Origin: Bacteroides sp.
GTDB taxonomy: Bacteria > Bacteroidota > Bacteroidia > Bacteroidales > Bacteroidaceae
Length of the DNA: 64,000 bases
Reading direction: 5' to 3'
Assembly (NCBI RefSeq): GCF_030151085.1
Contig: NZ_JASLER010000056.1
Coordinates: forward strand, 288,695-352,694
The notes beneath the pieces are model-generated. The model was given only the letters and a program-made list of their open reading frames with translations. It did no database searches and was not told where the DNA came from. The translations under genes were made by a program, and so were the position numbers. This document shows positions 8,800 through 19,100 of this stretch, piece by piece; position 1 is the stretch's first letter; each line of letters begins with the position of its first letter.

Positions 8800-11700
8800 T
8801 TATTGTGCAAACCGTTCTACATACTCAGTAGGTAACATACCAAACTCCTTCTTGAAACAGGAGCTGAAGTATTTCGGATCATTGAACCCAACGGCATAAG
8901 CCAAATCGGAAATACGAACGGAACTGCCTTTCTCTTCCATGATGCGGCAGGCAGCTTTCAAACGGATATTTCGGATAAAAGCTGAAGTATTCAGCCCGGT
9001 AAGAGATTTGAGTTTTTTATAAAGAGTAGACTTGCTGGTACCCATCTCATCTACAAACTGAGGTTGGTCGAATTCACTGTCTTCCAAGTGACGGTTCACA
9101 CAATCAATGGCACGCTGCATGAAGTCTTCGTCAAGACTCGTAAAGTTCATGTCTTTCACTTCAAAAACCAGTTGGTTCTTGAAATCGTGCGCTGTACGTT
9201 CTTTGGTCTTCAGCAGATTGCGGATACGGGCATGAAGCACAGCCAAGTTGAAAGGTTTGCTGATAAAAGCATCAGCTCCCACTTCATAAGCCTCAGCACG
9301 ATCTTCTTCCTTGTTCTTGGCAGTGAGGAGAATAACAGGAATATGGCTGATTTCGAGTTTGGTCTTTACATACTTGCACAAGTCGATGCCATCCATTACG
9401 GGCATCATAACGTCAGTCACTATCAAGTCAATATCCTCATTATCGACTATCGTAACAGCTTCTTGTCCGTTCTCGGCAGTAAATACATTATAATCGCGTT
9501 GAAGCAAGCGCATCATTAATTGAAGCAATTCTTCGTTATCTTCTACTACCAGAAGGGTATGCTGCTTAGCTTCCTCCATAGATTGATTACTGATATAATC
9601 TGTAGTTGAGTTGCCGTCGTATGTAATAGTTTTCTGCACCGGCAATACAGCCTCTTCATCAATCTGTTCTCCGGTAAAGTAGGAACGGTCGATAGGCAAG
9701 GTTATGATGAACTCGGCACCTTGGTCTACATCACTCTCTACACAGATATTTCCACCGTGCAACTCTACCAAATCCTTGGTCAACGAAAGACCGATACCCG
9801 TCCCTATAGTATTGAACTTGCGGTAATCACCTTCATAGAATCGTTTGAAGAGAGTTTTCTGCTTTTCTTTGGAGATGCCGCAACCGTTATCCTTTACACG
9901 CAAGCGGATGAAGTCTTTATCTTCGGCATACGAAAGCGTTACTTGTATGTAGCCACCTTCCTTGTTATACTTCGCCGCATTGGACAGAAGATTATATAAT
10001 ATCTTATCAAGCTTGTCAGTATCAAAGTAACCAGCAATGGACTCCGGGTCACAAAGCACAGAGAAGTGAATCTTACGTTTCTTGATGAGCGGTTGGAAGG
10101 ATTCAGCTTCATTCTTCACAAAAGCAGCCACATCACCGGGCGAGACACGTAGTTTCAGATTGCCCGTCTCTGCTTTGCGGAATTCCAGTATCTGCTGCAA
10201 CAAACGGATGAGACGGCGGATATTGTTAGTCATCACCGTATAAAGGTCATCGTAACCGGGAACTTGCATTTTCAGTTCGTCCACCGTAGCCGAAATGATG
10301 GTGAGCGGTGTCAGTAATTCATGGGTAATGTTAGTAAAGAACTGCAATTTGGCATGGTTCAGTTCTTCGGCTTTCGACTTTTCTATCTCGCGCAGGCGCA
10401 GGGCGTTGCGCAATACCATACGGTTGCGGGCTGTGCGATAAATGAAATACAATAACGTGGCAAGAATCAGGGTGTAGATAGCGTACGCCCACCATGTAGC
10501 CCAGAAAGGAGGCAAAACGACTACAGTCAGTTCACGTATCTCACTGCTCCATATACCATTCTCATTGGTAGCCTTAAGGCGGAATTTGTATGTGCCACTC
10601 TTCAAATTATTGTAGTATGCAAATCGTCGTCCGGCATCGGTGTATTGCCAATCGTCATCAAAGCCCACCAACTGATAAGCATATCGGTTCAACTCCGGAT
10701 TCTTAAAAGATAACGCAGCAAACTCGATACTGAAATTATTGTAGGAATAAGGTAGTTCGATTCTTTCGGTAAACGAAGGCATCACAGTAGAAATCTCAGT
10801 TTTAATTTCGGGATCAAGTGAAGCAAAAGAACGATTGAATATCTTTATATCTGTAATCAGAAAAGGTACTTTCTTGTTGGTGTTCGTCAGAGAAGCCGGG
10901 AAGAAACTATTATATCCCTTATTTCCTCCAAAGAAAAGTTCATCGCCCCGGCTGCACGAAGATAGTGCTAAAAGAAAGTTGTCAAGCAGTCCGTCCGCTG
11001 TAGTAAATACACGGACTGTAGTTAAGGATTCATCTACCGGAACATTTAACTGTATCAAACCAACGTTCGTTCCCATCCATAATTTTCCCTGTTTATCTTC
11101 TTCGATAGAGCCTATCAAGTCACCGGGAATGTTGTAAGAATGGTTCTTTTCTACAAAAGAGTCTTGCTTGCGGTCATAAAGATACAGCCCTCCCCCTTCC
11201 GTTCCTGCCCACAGCCTGCCGGACTTATCAACATGCATACATAAGACGGAGTTTACTGCCAGTTGCTTGTTATTCAGGCTGTAATTATTATATTTCAGTG
11301 TTTCGGTTTGGGCTACATTACCTCGAATATGTATAATACCACAGTTGGCTGTAGCAAGCCAAATGCTGCCATCAATATCCTCCAGGATATCTTTCACATG
11401 ATACCAGTCGGCAACGCCACCATTCTCAAAAGACAGTACACTGAATTTATGATAACCACCACCTGCCAGACTTACTCCCATTCCTCCGCGACATCCTACC
11501 CAACAATTCTTCCGGCTATCTTCACACAATGCCGACACACAGACAGAATATAAATAAGGAGTGTCAGCATCCGTCAGTAATTTTACCTTCTCTCCCTTGC
11601 GATAGATGAGGATACCACCATCGTAAGTACCAAACCAAAGTTCTCCATTAGCACGCTGAATAACCATATTGACGGTAGGAACGCTCTTCACTTCAGAAAA

Positions 11701-12930
11701 TTCGGGAATACGGGTATAAAAGGTTAGCTCACCGGTCTTAGAGTCTTTACGAGCCACACCATAGCTGCCCGTTCCGAGCCAAAGGTCATTATCCGAATCA
11801 GCAAAGACGGCACGCACGGCAGTAGTGGGCACATCATCTTCTTTTACATTCAGTAAATGACTGGTAAAGGGCGGTTGCTCCGTATCTACCATCAGAGCGC
11901 CTCCACCAATAGAACCTAACCAAATATTATTAAAGCGGTCGCGCAACAATGAATTTATCTCGTCGTACGGTAGGTAGTAGGACGAACGTCTCGACTTATA
12001 ATTAACAAACCTTCCCGGCTTATCATGCTCCATGATACTTAATCCCGAACGGGTACCAACCCACAAAGTATGGGTATTCAAATCTTCTACAATATCATAA
12101 ACTATATTATCCGAAAGAGTAGAGTCATCTCCGGACTTATGGGCATAGCGGGTATAAGAAACTTTCAGCAAATCTTTAGGATGATTCAGCAGGAACAGAC
12201 CACAGTCCCAGCCTCCAACCCAAATGCGTTCGTCGGCATCCTGATAAATGACATGTGCCGAATTGCGTTCGTTTATCCTGGGATAAGCATAAAACTTATT
12301 TTCCTTAGGAGAGTAACGGTAAAGTCCGCTAGACCAAGTGCCGATCCACAAGTCTCCTTCGGAGTCTTCGAATAAAGATTTAATGGCTGCCTGCGCCAAT
12401 TCACCATTATCCTGTAGATTGTCATATACAATAAAAGAGTCATTGGTAGGGGAATATCTACATAATCCATAATCGGTACCCACCCACACCATATTGTCTT
12501 TTGTAACAAGTAAACAAGAAACAGTATTATTAGGAATAATGGGCAAACTATAGGGATGCATTTCGCCCGTCTTTTTATTGAGCCTATTCAAGCCCTCTTG
12601 TGTGCCGATCCATAAATTACCATCATAATCATCGGCCAAGCAGTAAATATTATTATTCGTAAGCAATCCTGGAGTATCCAGATTGGATTTATATACAGTA
12701 ACCTGATAACCGTCATACTTAGCAAGTCCATAGCGGGTAGCTAGCCAGATAAATCCTTCCTTATCCTGATAGATCTTCTGGACTTCATCAGTGGGGAGTC
12801 CATTGAAAGTGGTTATTTGCTTGAAGTTCAGATGTGAAATGATGTCTGTATTTGTCGCTTTTGCTGCTATAGAGAAAAATACACACCAAACAATATATAT
12901 ATAAAAAAGGAAACTCTCTATTCTCTTCAT
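8800..12930 (-). CDS. Hybrid two-component system sensor/regulator (HTCS), module A
   Basis: 1376 residues from the ATG that begins MKRIES; an upstream in-frame start would overlap the previous gene and bury the signal peptide. The order is signal peptide; periplasmic two-component propeller repeats (about 35-690, recurrent LWIGT and IWVGG motifs); Y_Y_Y domain (about 700-780); one membrane segment (VLPPFWATWWAYAIYTLI); histidine kinase with His870 in NITHELLTPL and ATPase motifs NLLSNAAKYN, DNGCGI and GTGIGLSLT; receiver domain with Asp1173 in VTDVMMP; and AraC-type HTH at the end. HTCS proteins bind a glycan fragment in the periplasm and activate their PUL. It probably controls susC/susD module A and neighbouring enzymes, and has its own TATTTTTG box. 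Confidence 0.96.
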   Translation of the reverse strand: MKRIESFLFYIYIVWCVFFSIAAKATNTDIISHLNFKQITTFNGLPTDEVQKIYQDKEGFIWLATRYGLAKYDGYQVTVYKSNLDTPGLLTNNNIYCLADDYDGNLWIGTQEGLNRLNKKTGEMHPYSLPIIPNNTVSCLLVTKDNMVWVGTDYGLCRYSPTNDSFIVYDNLQDNGELAQAAIKSLFEDSEGDLWIGTWSSGLYRYSPKENKFYAYPRINERNSAHVIYQDADERIWVGGWDCGLFLLNHPKDLLKVSYTRYAHKSGDDSTLSDNIVYDIVEDLNTHTLWVGTRSGLSIMEHDKPGRFVNYKSRRSSYYLPYDEINSLLRDRFNNIWLGSIGGGALMVDTEQPPFTSHLLNVKEDDVPTTAVRAVFADSDNDLWLGTGSYGVARKDSKTGELTFYTRIPEFSEVKSVPTVNMVIQRANGELWFGTYDGGILIYRKGEKVKLLTDADTPYLYSVCVSALCEDSRKNCWVGCRGGMGVSLAGGGYHKFSVLSFENGGVADWYHVKDILEDIDGSIWLATANCGIIHIRGNVAQTETLKYNNYSLNNKQLAVNSVLCMHVDKSGRLWAGTEGGGLYLYDRKQDSFVEKNHSYNIPGDLIGSIEEDKQGKLWMGTNVGLIQLNVPVDESLTTVRVFTTADGLLDNFLLALSSCSRGDELFFGGNKGYNSFFPASLTNTNKKVPFLITDIKIFNRSFASLDPEIKTEISTVMPSFTERIELPYSYNNFSIEFAALSFKNPELNRYAYQLVGFDDDWQYTDAGRRFAYYNNLKSGTYKFRLKATNENGIWSSEIRELTVVVLPPFWATWWAYAIYTLILATLLYFIYRTARNRMVLRNALRLREIEKSKAEELNHAKLQFFTNITHELLTPLTIISATVDELKMQVPGYDDLYTVMTNNIRRLIRLLQQILEFRKAETGNLKLRVSPGDVAAFVKNEAESFQPLIKKRKIHFSVLCDPESIAGYFDTDKLDKILYNLLSNAAKYNKEGGYIQVTLSYAEDKDFIRLRVKDNGCGISKEKQKTLFKRFYEGDYRKFNTIGTGIGLSLTKDLVELHGGNICVESDVDQGAEFIITLPIDRSYFTGEQIDEEAVLPVQKTITYDGNSTTDYISNQSMEEAKQHTLLVVEDNEELLQLMMRLLQRDYNVFTAENGQEAVTIVDNEDIDLIVTDVMMPVMDGIDLCKYVKTKLEISHIPVILLTAKNKEEDRAEAYEVGADAFISKPFNLAVLHARIRNLLKTKERTAHDFKNQLVFEVKDMNFTSLDEDFMQRAIDCVNRHLEDSEFDQPQFVDEMGTSKSTLYKKLKSLTGLNTSAFIRNIRLKAACRIMEEKGSSVRISDLAYAVGFNDPKYFSSCFKKEFGMLPTEYVERFAQ

Positions 12931-12953
12931 ATCATTAGACTTTTGGATGAAGA

Positions 12954-12961
12954 CAAAAATA
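12954..12961 (-). promoter_or_regulatory. -7 box of HTCS module A
   Basis: The minus strand reads TATTTTTG, 23 bases before the HTCS start, in the short gap after the beta-helix gene. It would allow basal sensor expression independent of the upstream enzyme operon. Confidence 0.5.
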
Positions 12962-12988
12962 GTGAGTTTCCGGTTATAAGAGGGAGAA

Positions 12989-14503
12989 TTATATGTCTTT
13001 TTGGTTGAAAAAGGCCTCGATTGCTTCTTTATTAACAAATACTCCTTTCGTTCCGGCAACTTCCACCGTGTCCATTAACTGTGCCAAGCCACCAAATCCC
13101 GATTCATCAACGAGCAAGATCTTATTTATATAAATATCTGAGACCAAACGGGCTTTGCCATCTTCGGGCAATGTATTGAATTTGCCTAGATAATAATTTC
13201 CATTGAAGAAGTTATTCGTAGACTTAGTTAAGTTAAAACAGTTTTCTTCGGGAGTATAAAATACATTATCCGAAACAAATGTACTATCGGAATATCCTCC
13301 CCATGAATCGAACATCATCATAGTGCGGTCAATATCTGCTGCCGGCTTTTTATTAACATGTATAATATTCCGACTGATGTGTGTATCCTTCACCGGACCA
13401 GCCACATGGATAATAGGTGAAAACATTCCGGCACGTGTCGGACCGGGACGGATACCATCATTGATACTAATATTGTAACGTACTTGTGTTCCCACATTAC
13501 CAATATTGAAAGAAGCGGATGATTCTCCTGAGTTGCAGACAAGTACCAGTCCTCCATAATTGTTATGACTGTAATTATATTGAATCACTGTACCTGTACA
13601 ATTCCAGTCCGAATCAAAGCCTTGCGCATCCCAAGGAGCCTTATGATCGCTCACTTCATTGAACTGAATCAACGTATTATCACAACTCCAGGGCCAGATG
13701 CCCGCAGCAGCTTCGGTTTCGGGAAGTAATTCAGGACAATTACGCATCACATTGTATTCTATCACCGTACTGTCGCAACCAATAGGCACAATGCCATCGC
13801 CCGGAACCTCTTCTATCAGATTTCCCCGTATCAAAGTATGCGTACTGGGATGCCAATCTCCACGGCTGCTATATGCTGACCAAATCATAGCGTTACGAGT
13901 GCAGCGTAGAATATGGCAGTTCTCTATCGTCAAACTATCGAATACCGAAACTTGATCTTTACCACTATTGACTACATAGATGCCACACCCACCACCTTTT
14001 TCTTTTACCAGCGAACCGTTCACATCTCTTACCGTAACATTATTAATTACAATATTATGCGAAATACCATAATTCGTACACTCTATTTTCAAGCCCGAAC
14101 GAGAAGGTACAGGTTGCTTTCCGGTATTGATTATCTCAATATCCCGGAATGTCACATAATCTGAGTTATAAATACGGGCAGCATACATCGACGTATCATG
14201 ACCTACAATACAAGGCTTCACATCTCCCTCACCATACGCTTCCACATAGATGCGACGTTCGGGTGTACCTTGTGCCGAGATTTCTAACTCACCATTGAAA
14301 ACATCACCACGTTTCAATAAGACTTTATCTCCGGGATTCAATACTGCCCGGTTCAACTTATCCAGACTTTGCCAAGCTTCTTTCGATGACATTCCGCTAT
14401 TACTATCATTACCGTTAGTAGCATCCAAATAATAACTTACCGAACCATCGGAGCAAGCCACCAGCAAGCAGGTTAATAAAAGAAGGATAATTGTTTTATT
14501 CAT
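12989..14503 (-). CDS. Right-handed parallel beta-helix lipoprotein, probable polysaccharide-active protein
   Basis: 504 residues starting at MNKTII, which gives a clean lipoprotein signal (Cys17, LVACSDG); a TTG six codons upstream is less likely. The N-terminal part (YLDATNGNDSNSG, then PGDKVLLKRGDVF) is the usual cap of pectate-lyase-like beta-helix proteins. It is followed by many helix coils with TLIRGNLIEEVPGDGI-like and LIQFNEVSDH-like repeats. The fold houses polysaccharide lyases, some glycoside hydrolases and noncatalytic proteins; no family signature is clear enough to name a reaction. It begins 5 bases after the truncated GH43 stop, so it belongs to the enzyme operon, and is probably outer-membrane or surface anchored. 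Confidence 0.85.
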   Translation of the reverse strand: MNKTIILLLLTCLLVACSDGSVSYYLDATNGNDSNSGMSSKEAWQSLDKLNRAVLNPGDKVLLKRGDVFNGELEISAQGTPERRIYVEAYGEGDVKPCIVGHDTSMYAARIYNSDYVTFRDIEIINTGKQPVPSRSGLKIECTNYGISHNIVINNVTVRDVNGSLVKEKGGGCGIYVVNSGKDQVSVFDSLTIENCHILRCTRNAMIWSAYSSRGDWHPSTHTLIRGNLIEEVPGDGIVPIGCDSTVIEYNVMRNCPELLPETEAAAGIWPWSCDNTLIQFNEVSDHKAPWDAQGFDSDWNCTGTVIQYNYSHNNYGGLVLVCNSGESSASFNIGNVGTQVRYNISINDGIRPGPTRAGMFSPIIHVAGPVKDTHISRNIIHVNKKPAADIDRTMMMFDSWGGYSDSTFVSDNVFYTPEENCFNLTKSTNNFFNGNYYLGKFNTLPEDGKARLVSDIYINKILLVDESGFGGLAQLMDTVEVAGTKGVFVNKEAIEAFFNQKDI

Positions 14504-14508
14504 TGCTC

Positions 14509-14994
14509 TTATTTTTTCCAATGCTTCTCCAAGTTTTCCGCTTCATCCTTTGTAATCTGAATTACCGAGCCATGTTTAGGTGATTGGAAGTTTACAGATT
14601 TCATCAGTACCAAACCACGATTGTTTCCCCAACCATATTTATCTCCGTCGCGCTCCCACTCCGTATCACGAAGCCCTACACGCTTAGCAAAGATATGCAA
14701 ATCGGTCATACAGAGATAAAATGCACCGTCAGGACCACGGGTGATGTGCGGGTCACGAATACCACGTTGTTCGGCAATCGTATCTCCAGCAATGATGGGC
14801 TGACCGTCATTAACCGCAGTAAAAGTATAGCCATCATGGCTCGTTGCCATGAAAAGACTATGGGTAGGATCACTGAAGAATACAAACAGATAGGCCCCCA
14901 TATCTTTTTCTGAAGGGATCTGCTTTTGCTGGGCAGATACAAATACAGTGCACAACAAGCAGATAGATAACAGTATATTTCTTTTTTTCATCAT
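14509..14994 (-). pseudogene. GH43-like protein with large internal in-frame deletion
   Basis: 161 residues, intact frame. The signal peptide (VFVSAQQ) and first GH43 blade are present, including the catalytic-type Asp in GIRDPHITR and the MTDLHIF strand. After VLMKSV the sequence jumps to NFQSPKHGSVIQITKDEAE, which corresponds to the far C-terminal end of such a domain. Aligned by eye to the first domain of the double GH43 at 28489-30417, about 180 residues are missing, including the blades carrying the pKa-modulating Asp and the acid Glu. It should therefore be catalytically dead, though still exported. It sits in the operon 36 bases after GH43 and 5 bases before the beta-helix gene. A decayed gene is likelier than a new small protein. 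Confidence 0.75.
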
Positions 14995-15030
14995 CTTATT
15001 TTACTCTAGTTTTACATAGTTATGTATGTT

Positions 15031-16023
15031 CTATAAAGACTTGCCTACTACTAATTTATCGCCCGACAAGTCCACTTCGAATAAATGTGGAATACGGATA
15101 TATCGGCCGTTCACATCCTTATGGCTATGTACGGACATCAACCATTTACCATCCAAGGTTTGAAACAGCATCCCATGGCCGAAGTCAGGCGGAGTAATCG
15201 GAGACGCTTCCTGTATCCACGGACCATCTAAAGTCCCACTCACAGAATAGGCTACCCCTTGGGTATAGGTAGAATATATCCAACTTGTCCAAATCATGCC
15301 CAAACGTCCGGTAGCAGTACGAAATAACCAGGGACCATCGGTCACACGATTCGGTTGTACCTTGCCATCCACCATCTCACGACTCCAGGGGGAATCGCTG
15401 GCACGAAACAAAATCTGCCCTTTCCCAGCAGATCCGCTCAGATCAGGTTTCAATTCTATTTTTTCGATAGTACCATTCCAATTCTGTAGCCATTCATGGC
15501 AATATACCATATAAGGCTTGCCATCACTATCCACCCAAAAAGTTCCATCGAGAGTAGGCATATTTGCAGGAAGATAAGCAGGATCTTTCATGGGTTTATA
15601 AGGACCATCGGGAGCATCACTTACCAGCACATGGCTAGCGCGACGGGGTATTACATTTCCTTTTACCGAATCTATGCGGATGGCATTATTTGTGAAAGTG
15701 GCAAAGTAGTAGTACTTGCCTTTGTATTCGTGCAACTCAGTTGCCCAGATTTCGGGTTTATGTCCCATCCAAGAAGTGGTATCAATCTCTGTTACACAGT
15801 AAGGGCCTTCCCATGAAGCAAGATCCGGACTTTTCCACAACAGTCCACCGGTACCAGTCATATAGTACATGTTAGTATTCTTGTCGGCAAGGATACAAGG
15901 ATCGCTCAGACGAATAGAATCTAATGGTATATTGATACGAAAACGACCGGATATTTTTTGTTGAGCCGACAAGAAAATAGGGAATAACAGACAAAACAAT
16001 AAAAGGAATTCTTTTCTTCTCAT
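15031..16023 (-). CDS. GH43 family glycoside hydrolase
   Basis: 330 residues with a signal peptide (PIFLSAQQ). Single GH43 five-bladed propeller with base Asp41 in LSDPCILAD and the modulator Asp region TLDGTFWVDSDGKPYMVY. Where many GH43 enzymes have EGPW with the acid Glu, this reads VTDGPWL. That is either a subfamily variant or a shifted acid, so activity is less certain. GH43 enzymes with this layout act mostly as alpha-L-arabinofuranosidases or beta-xylosidases; in this arabinose-directed PUL the former is likelier. It follows the GH2 gene after a long imperfect hairpin. Confidence 0.85.
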   Translation of the reverse strand: MRRKEFLLLFCLLFPIFLSAQQKISGRFRINIPLDSIRLSDPCILADKNTNMYYMTGTGGLLWKSPDLASWEGPYCVTEIDTTSWMGHKPEIWATELHEYKGKYYYFATFTNNAIRIDSVKGNVIPRRASHVLVSDAPDGPYKPMKDPAYLPANMPTLDGTFWVDSDGKPYMVYCHEWLQNWNGTIEKIELKPDLSGSAGKGQILFRASDSPWSREMVDGKVQPNRVTDGPWLFRTATGRLGMIWTSWIYSTYTQGVAYSVSGTLDGPWIQEASPITPPDFGHGMLFQTLDGKWLMSVHSHKDVNGRYIRIPHLFEVDLSGDKLVVGKSL

Positions 16024-16060
16024 AGTATTTTCATATGTGTTTCTATTAGATATAAAATTG

Positions 16061-16137
16061 TTTAGGCACGAATTATGCGGATTTCACAGACCTTATCTTA
16101 CTAAATATCCGTGGACTCCGTATAATCCATGCCTAAA
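16061..16137 (-). repeat. Long imperfect palindrome between GH2 and GH43 (REP-like)
   Basis: The outer arms TTTAGGCACGAATTATGCGGA and TCCGTATAATCCATGCCTAAA (plus strand; written here as two arms) pair over about 20 positions with a few mismatches, leaving a loop of about 35 bases. The sequence resembles dispersed intergenic palindromes in Bacteroides genomes. In the transcript it would form a stable hairpin after the GH2 message; there is no T run. Confidence 0.55.
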
Positions 16138-16156
16138 AATCACTTAGTTAATCTCT

Positions 16157-19100
16157 TTACTCTATATCAATACCCTGTTCTACCGGCGAGAGAATGAATG
16201 TAAACTCATAATCACCGTATGGCACTTGATATTCCGGACGGGCAATGCGTCCCCAGCTATCTTCACAACCCAAGCCAGTTTGTACTTTGTCAATACAGAA
16301 GTTAGTCAAGTCAGCCTCTTCCACTTCGGGAGAGTGCCAGTTCTGCTTGTTCCAACCTTCGTCCAAAGACTCGATAGTATAGTGCAATGCTGATGCAGAG
16401 AACGGAGCGGCAGATACCACCTTGATACCACTGCCCATCGGACTCAACATCTTCCACCAACGAATATCAGTCTTAGTACCATTCTCTTGCGGACGGATAT
16501 AAGAGTAGAATTGTTCGGCAACACTCTGACGATAGATACCCAGATCAGTGCAATGATTACGGTCACTGTAATTTTCAACCGGACCACGACCATAATACTC
16601 TACAATCTCAAAACTGCGAGGCATAGGCATTTGCATACCGAAGCGGAACATATTAGCTACTTTGGCATCCTTATCAGCAGTCAGTTTCTGAGTGACTTTG
16701 ATAGCACCTTCGTTATTGATAACATACGTCAGATTCAGTTTGGCAGATACAGAAGGCATATCGTAAGCAGCTTCTACAATTACCTGATTGTTCTCAGTAC
16801 GTTGATTGAAGGAAGTCAACTTCATTTCGGGATTCTTCCATGCTTCATACTTACGTTGAAGACCGGCACCAAAGTCATTATCGGTAGGTGCACGCCAGAA
16901 GTTAGGTTTCAGGGCTTCACCTTCCTTGATAAGATCCTGACCGTTTACATCATATTTAGACAAGAAGCCATTGTGCTTATTAAATTCAAGACGGAAAGCA
17001 TCGCCGGTAACAATAAGGAATGTCCAGTCATTTTCTTGTACGGCAGGAGCGGTAACAGCAATATTGCTTTGTTCCAGGTTCTTCAAATCCATGGCAGCTG
17101 CTTTGTAAGGAACCAATGTAAGCTGATCCTTAGCTACGGCATAACCGGCAGGCAACAAGCCTTCACGATTCTTCAGCTTGTAGGCTACGTTCAGTAACCA
17201 TTCTGCGCATTGGCAAGTCTTGCCTAAATCCAGTTTCAATTTGACTGTTTGTTGAGGAGCAACATTCAGATTTTCTACACGACCGGTACGAATTACTTTA
17301 CCACCTTTCAGTACTTCCCACTCCAGATAGTAGGCAGAAAGATCGCGGAAGAAGTTCTCATTATATACATTGATTTCTCCGTTCTGAAGATCAGCGGGAG
17401 TTGTCCAGATGTCCTGATAGATATAACCTACCTCGTACATGTGCGGATTAGGAACACGGTCGGGACTGATAAGTCCGTTGTCACAGAAGTTACCGTCACT
17501 GGCATCAAAACGGTTGAAGTCACCACCGTATGCATAAATCGTCTTGCCATTCTTGCCTGTCCAGCGCACGGATTGGTCTACGAAATCCCAAATGAAACCA
17601 CCTTGGAACTTAGGATATTTACGAACCAAATCCCAATATTCTTTGAAGCCACCTTGCGAGTTACCCATAGCATGCGCATATTCACATTGAATCAAAGGTT
17701 TGGTCATAGAAGCATCTTCACAATAATCCTGACAAGCCTTATAACCATAATACATAGGGCAGAAAATATCAGTCTTGCCATCCTTACGAGCTTGTTCATA
17801 CTGAACGGCACGGCTTCCGTCTTCGGCTTTCACCCAATCGTAAGCAGCCTCAAAGTTAGATCCATATCCGGCTTCATTACCGAGTGACCAGAAGATTATG
17901 CTAGGATGATTGAAACTACGTTGTACATTACGTTGGTTACGTTCCAAGTGAGCCTTCTTGTAATCGGCACGTTTAGCAAGCGTTTCATCGCCATAACCCA
18001 TACCATGGGATTCAATATTTGCTTCAGCAACGACGTAGATACCATATTTGTCGCAAAGGTCGTACCACAGATTGTTATCCGGATAGTGACAAGTACGTAC
18101 AGCATTCAGGTTGAATTGCTTCATCACTTGAATATCCTGTATCATACGTTCGGGAGATACCACATAACCGCCATCCGGATCCATCTCATGACGGTCGGCA
18201 CCTTTGAAGAGAACGGGTTGACCGTTCACTAATATCTGAGAATTCTTTAGTTCGATCTTGCGGAAACCTACTTTAACGGGGATAACTTCATTGCTGCCCT
18301 GAAGAGTGGCACGCAAAGTATAGAGGTAAGGAGTCTCAGCAGTCCACTTTTGAGGATTCTCGATATTAATTACGACTGTACCAGTGCCGTGGGCAGTTTC
18401 TGTGGCAACAGACTTGCCTGCTGCATCAAGTAATTCGAGGTTGACATTACCGCTACCTTTGAGGCTGAGCGCTACACGCAATGAACCATTCTGATAATTG
18501 GCATCCAAGTCAGGAGTAACACGGATGTCTTCAATGCGCTTTTTATTGCGGGCATAAAGGTAGCAATCACGACCTACACCACTGTAACGGAAGAAGTCCT
18601 GATCTTCGAGATAGGTACCGTCGCACCAACGGAATACTTGAAAGGCTATCAGATTCTTCTGACCTGCTTTCAAGTAAGGAGTCAAATTGAATTCAGCTTC
18701 GAGCTTACTATCTTCACTATAACCCACGTAACGGCCGTTTACCCACAGGTATATATTAGAGGTAACAGAACCAAAGTGTGCGATGACTTCCTTGCCACCC
18801 CAATCAGCCGGAACCGTGATTTCACGACGATAAGAGCCTACATGGTTATTTTGTGTGGGCACCTGCGGAGGATTGTTTTTGAACTGATTGCGCCATGCAT
18901 AGCCTACATTCACATAGATAGGATCGCCAAAGCCATTCAATTCCCAAACACCGGGAACAGGCATTTCGCTCCAACCTTTGTCATTGTAACCAACTTTCCA
19001 GAAGTCGGTAGGACGGGAATCGGAATCTTGTACCCAAAAGAACTTCCAGGTACCGTTCAGCGTCATAAAATTGGAAGATTGTTCTTTTACACCACGGGCG

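Noticed and set aside
12931..13059. Longer N-terminus for HTCS module A
   Set aside because: It would overlap the beta-helix gene and place 43 charged residues before an obvious signal peptide.
17249..17887. Open frame of over 200 codons antisense to the GH2 gene
   Set aside because: It opposes a fully recognisable GH2 catalytic region and encodes nothing recognisable.
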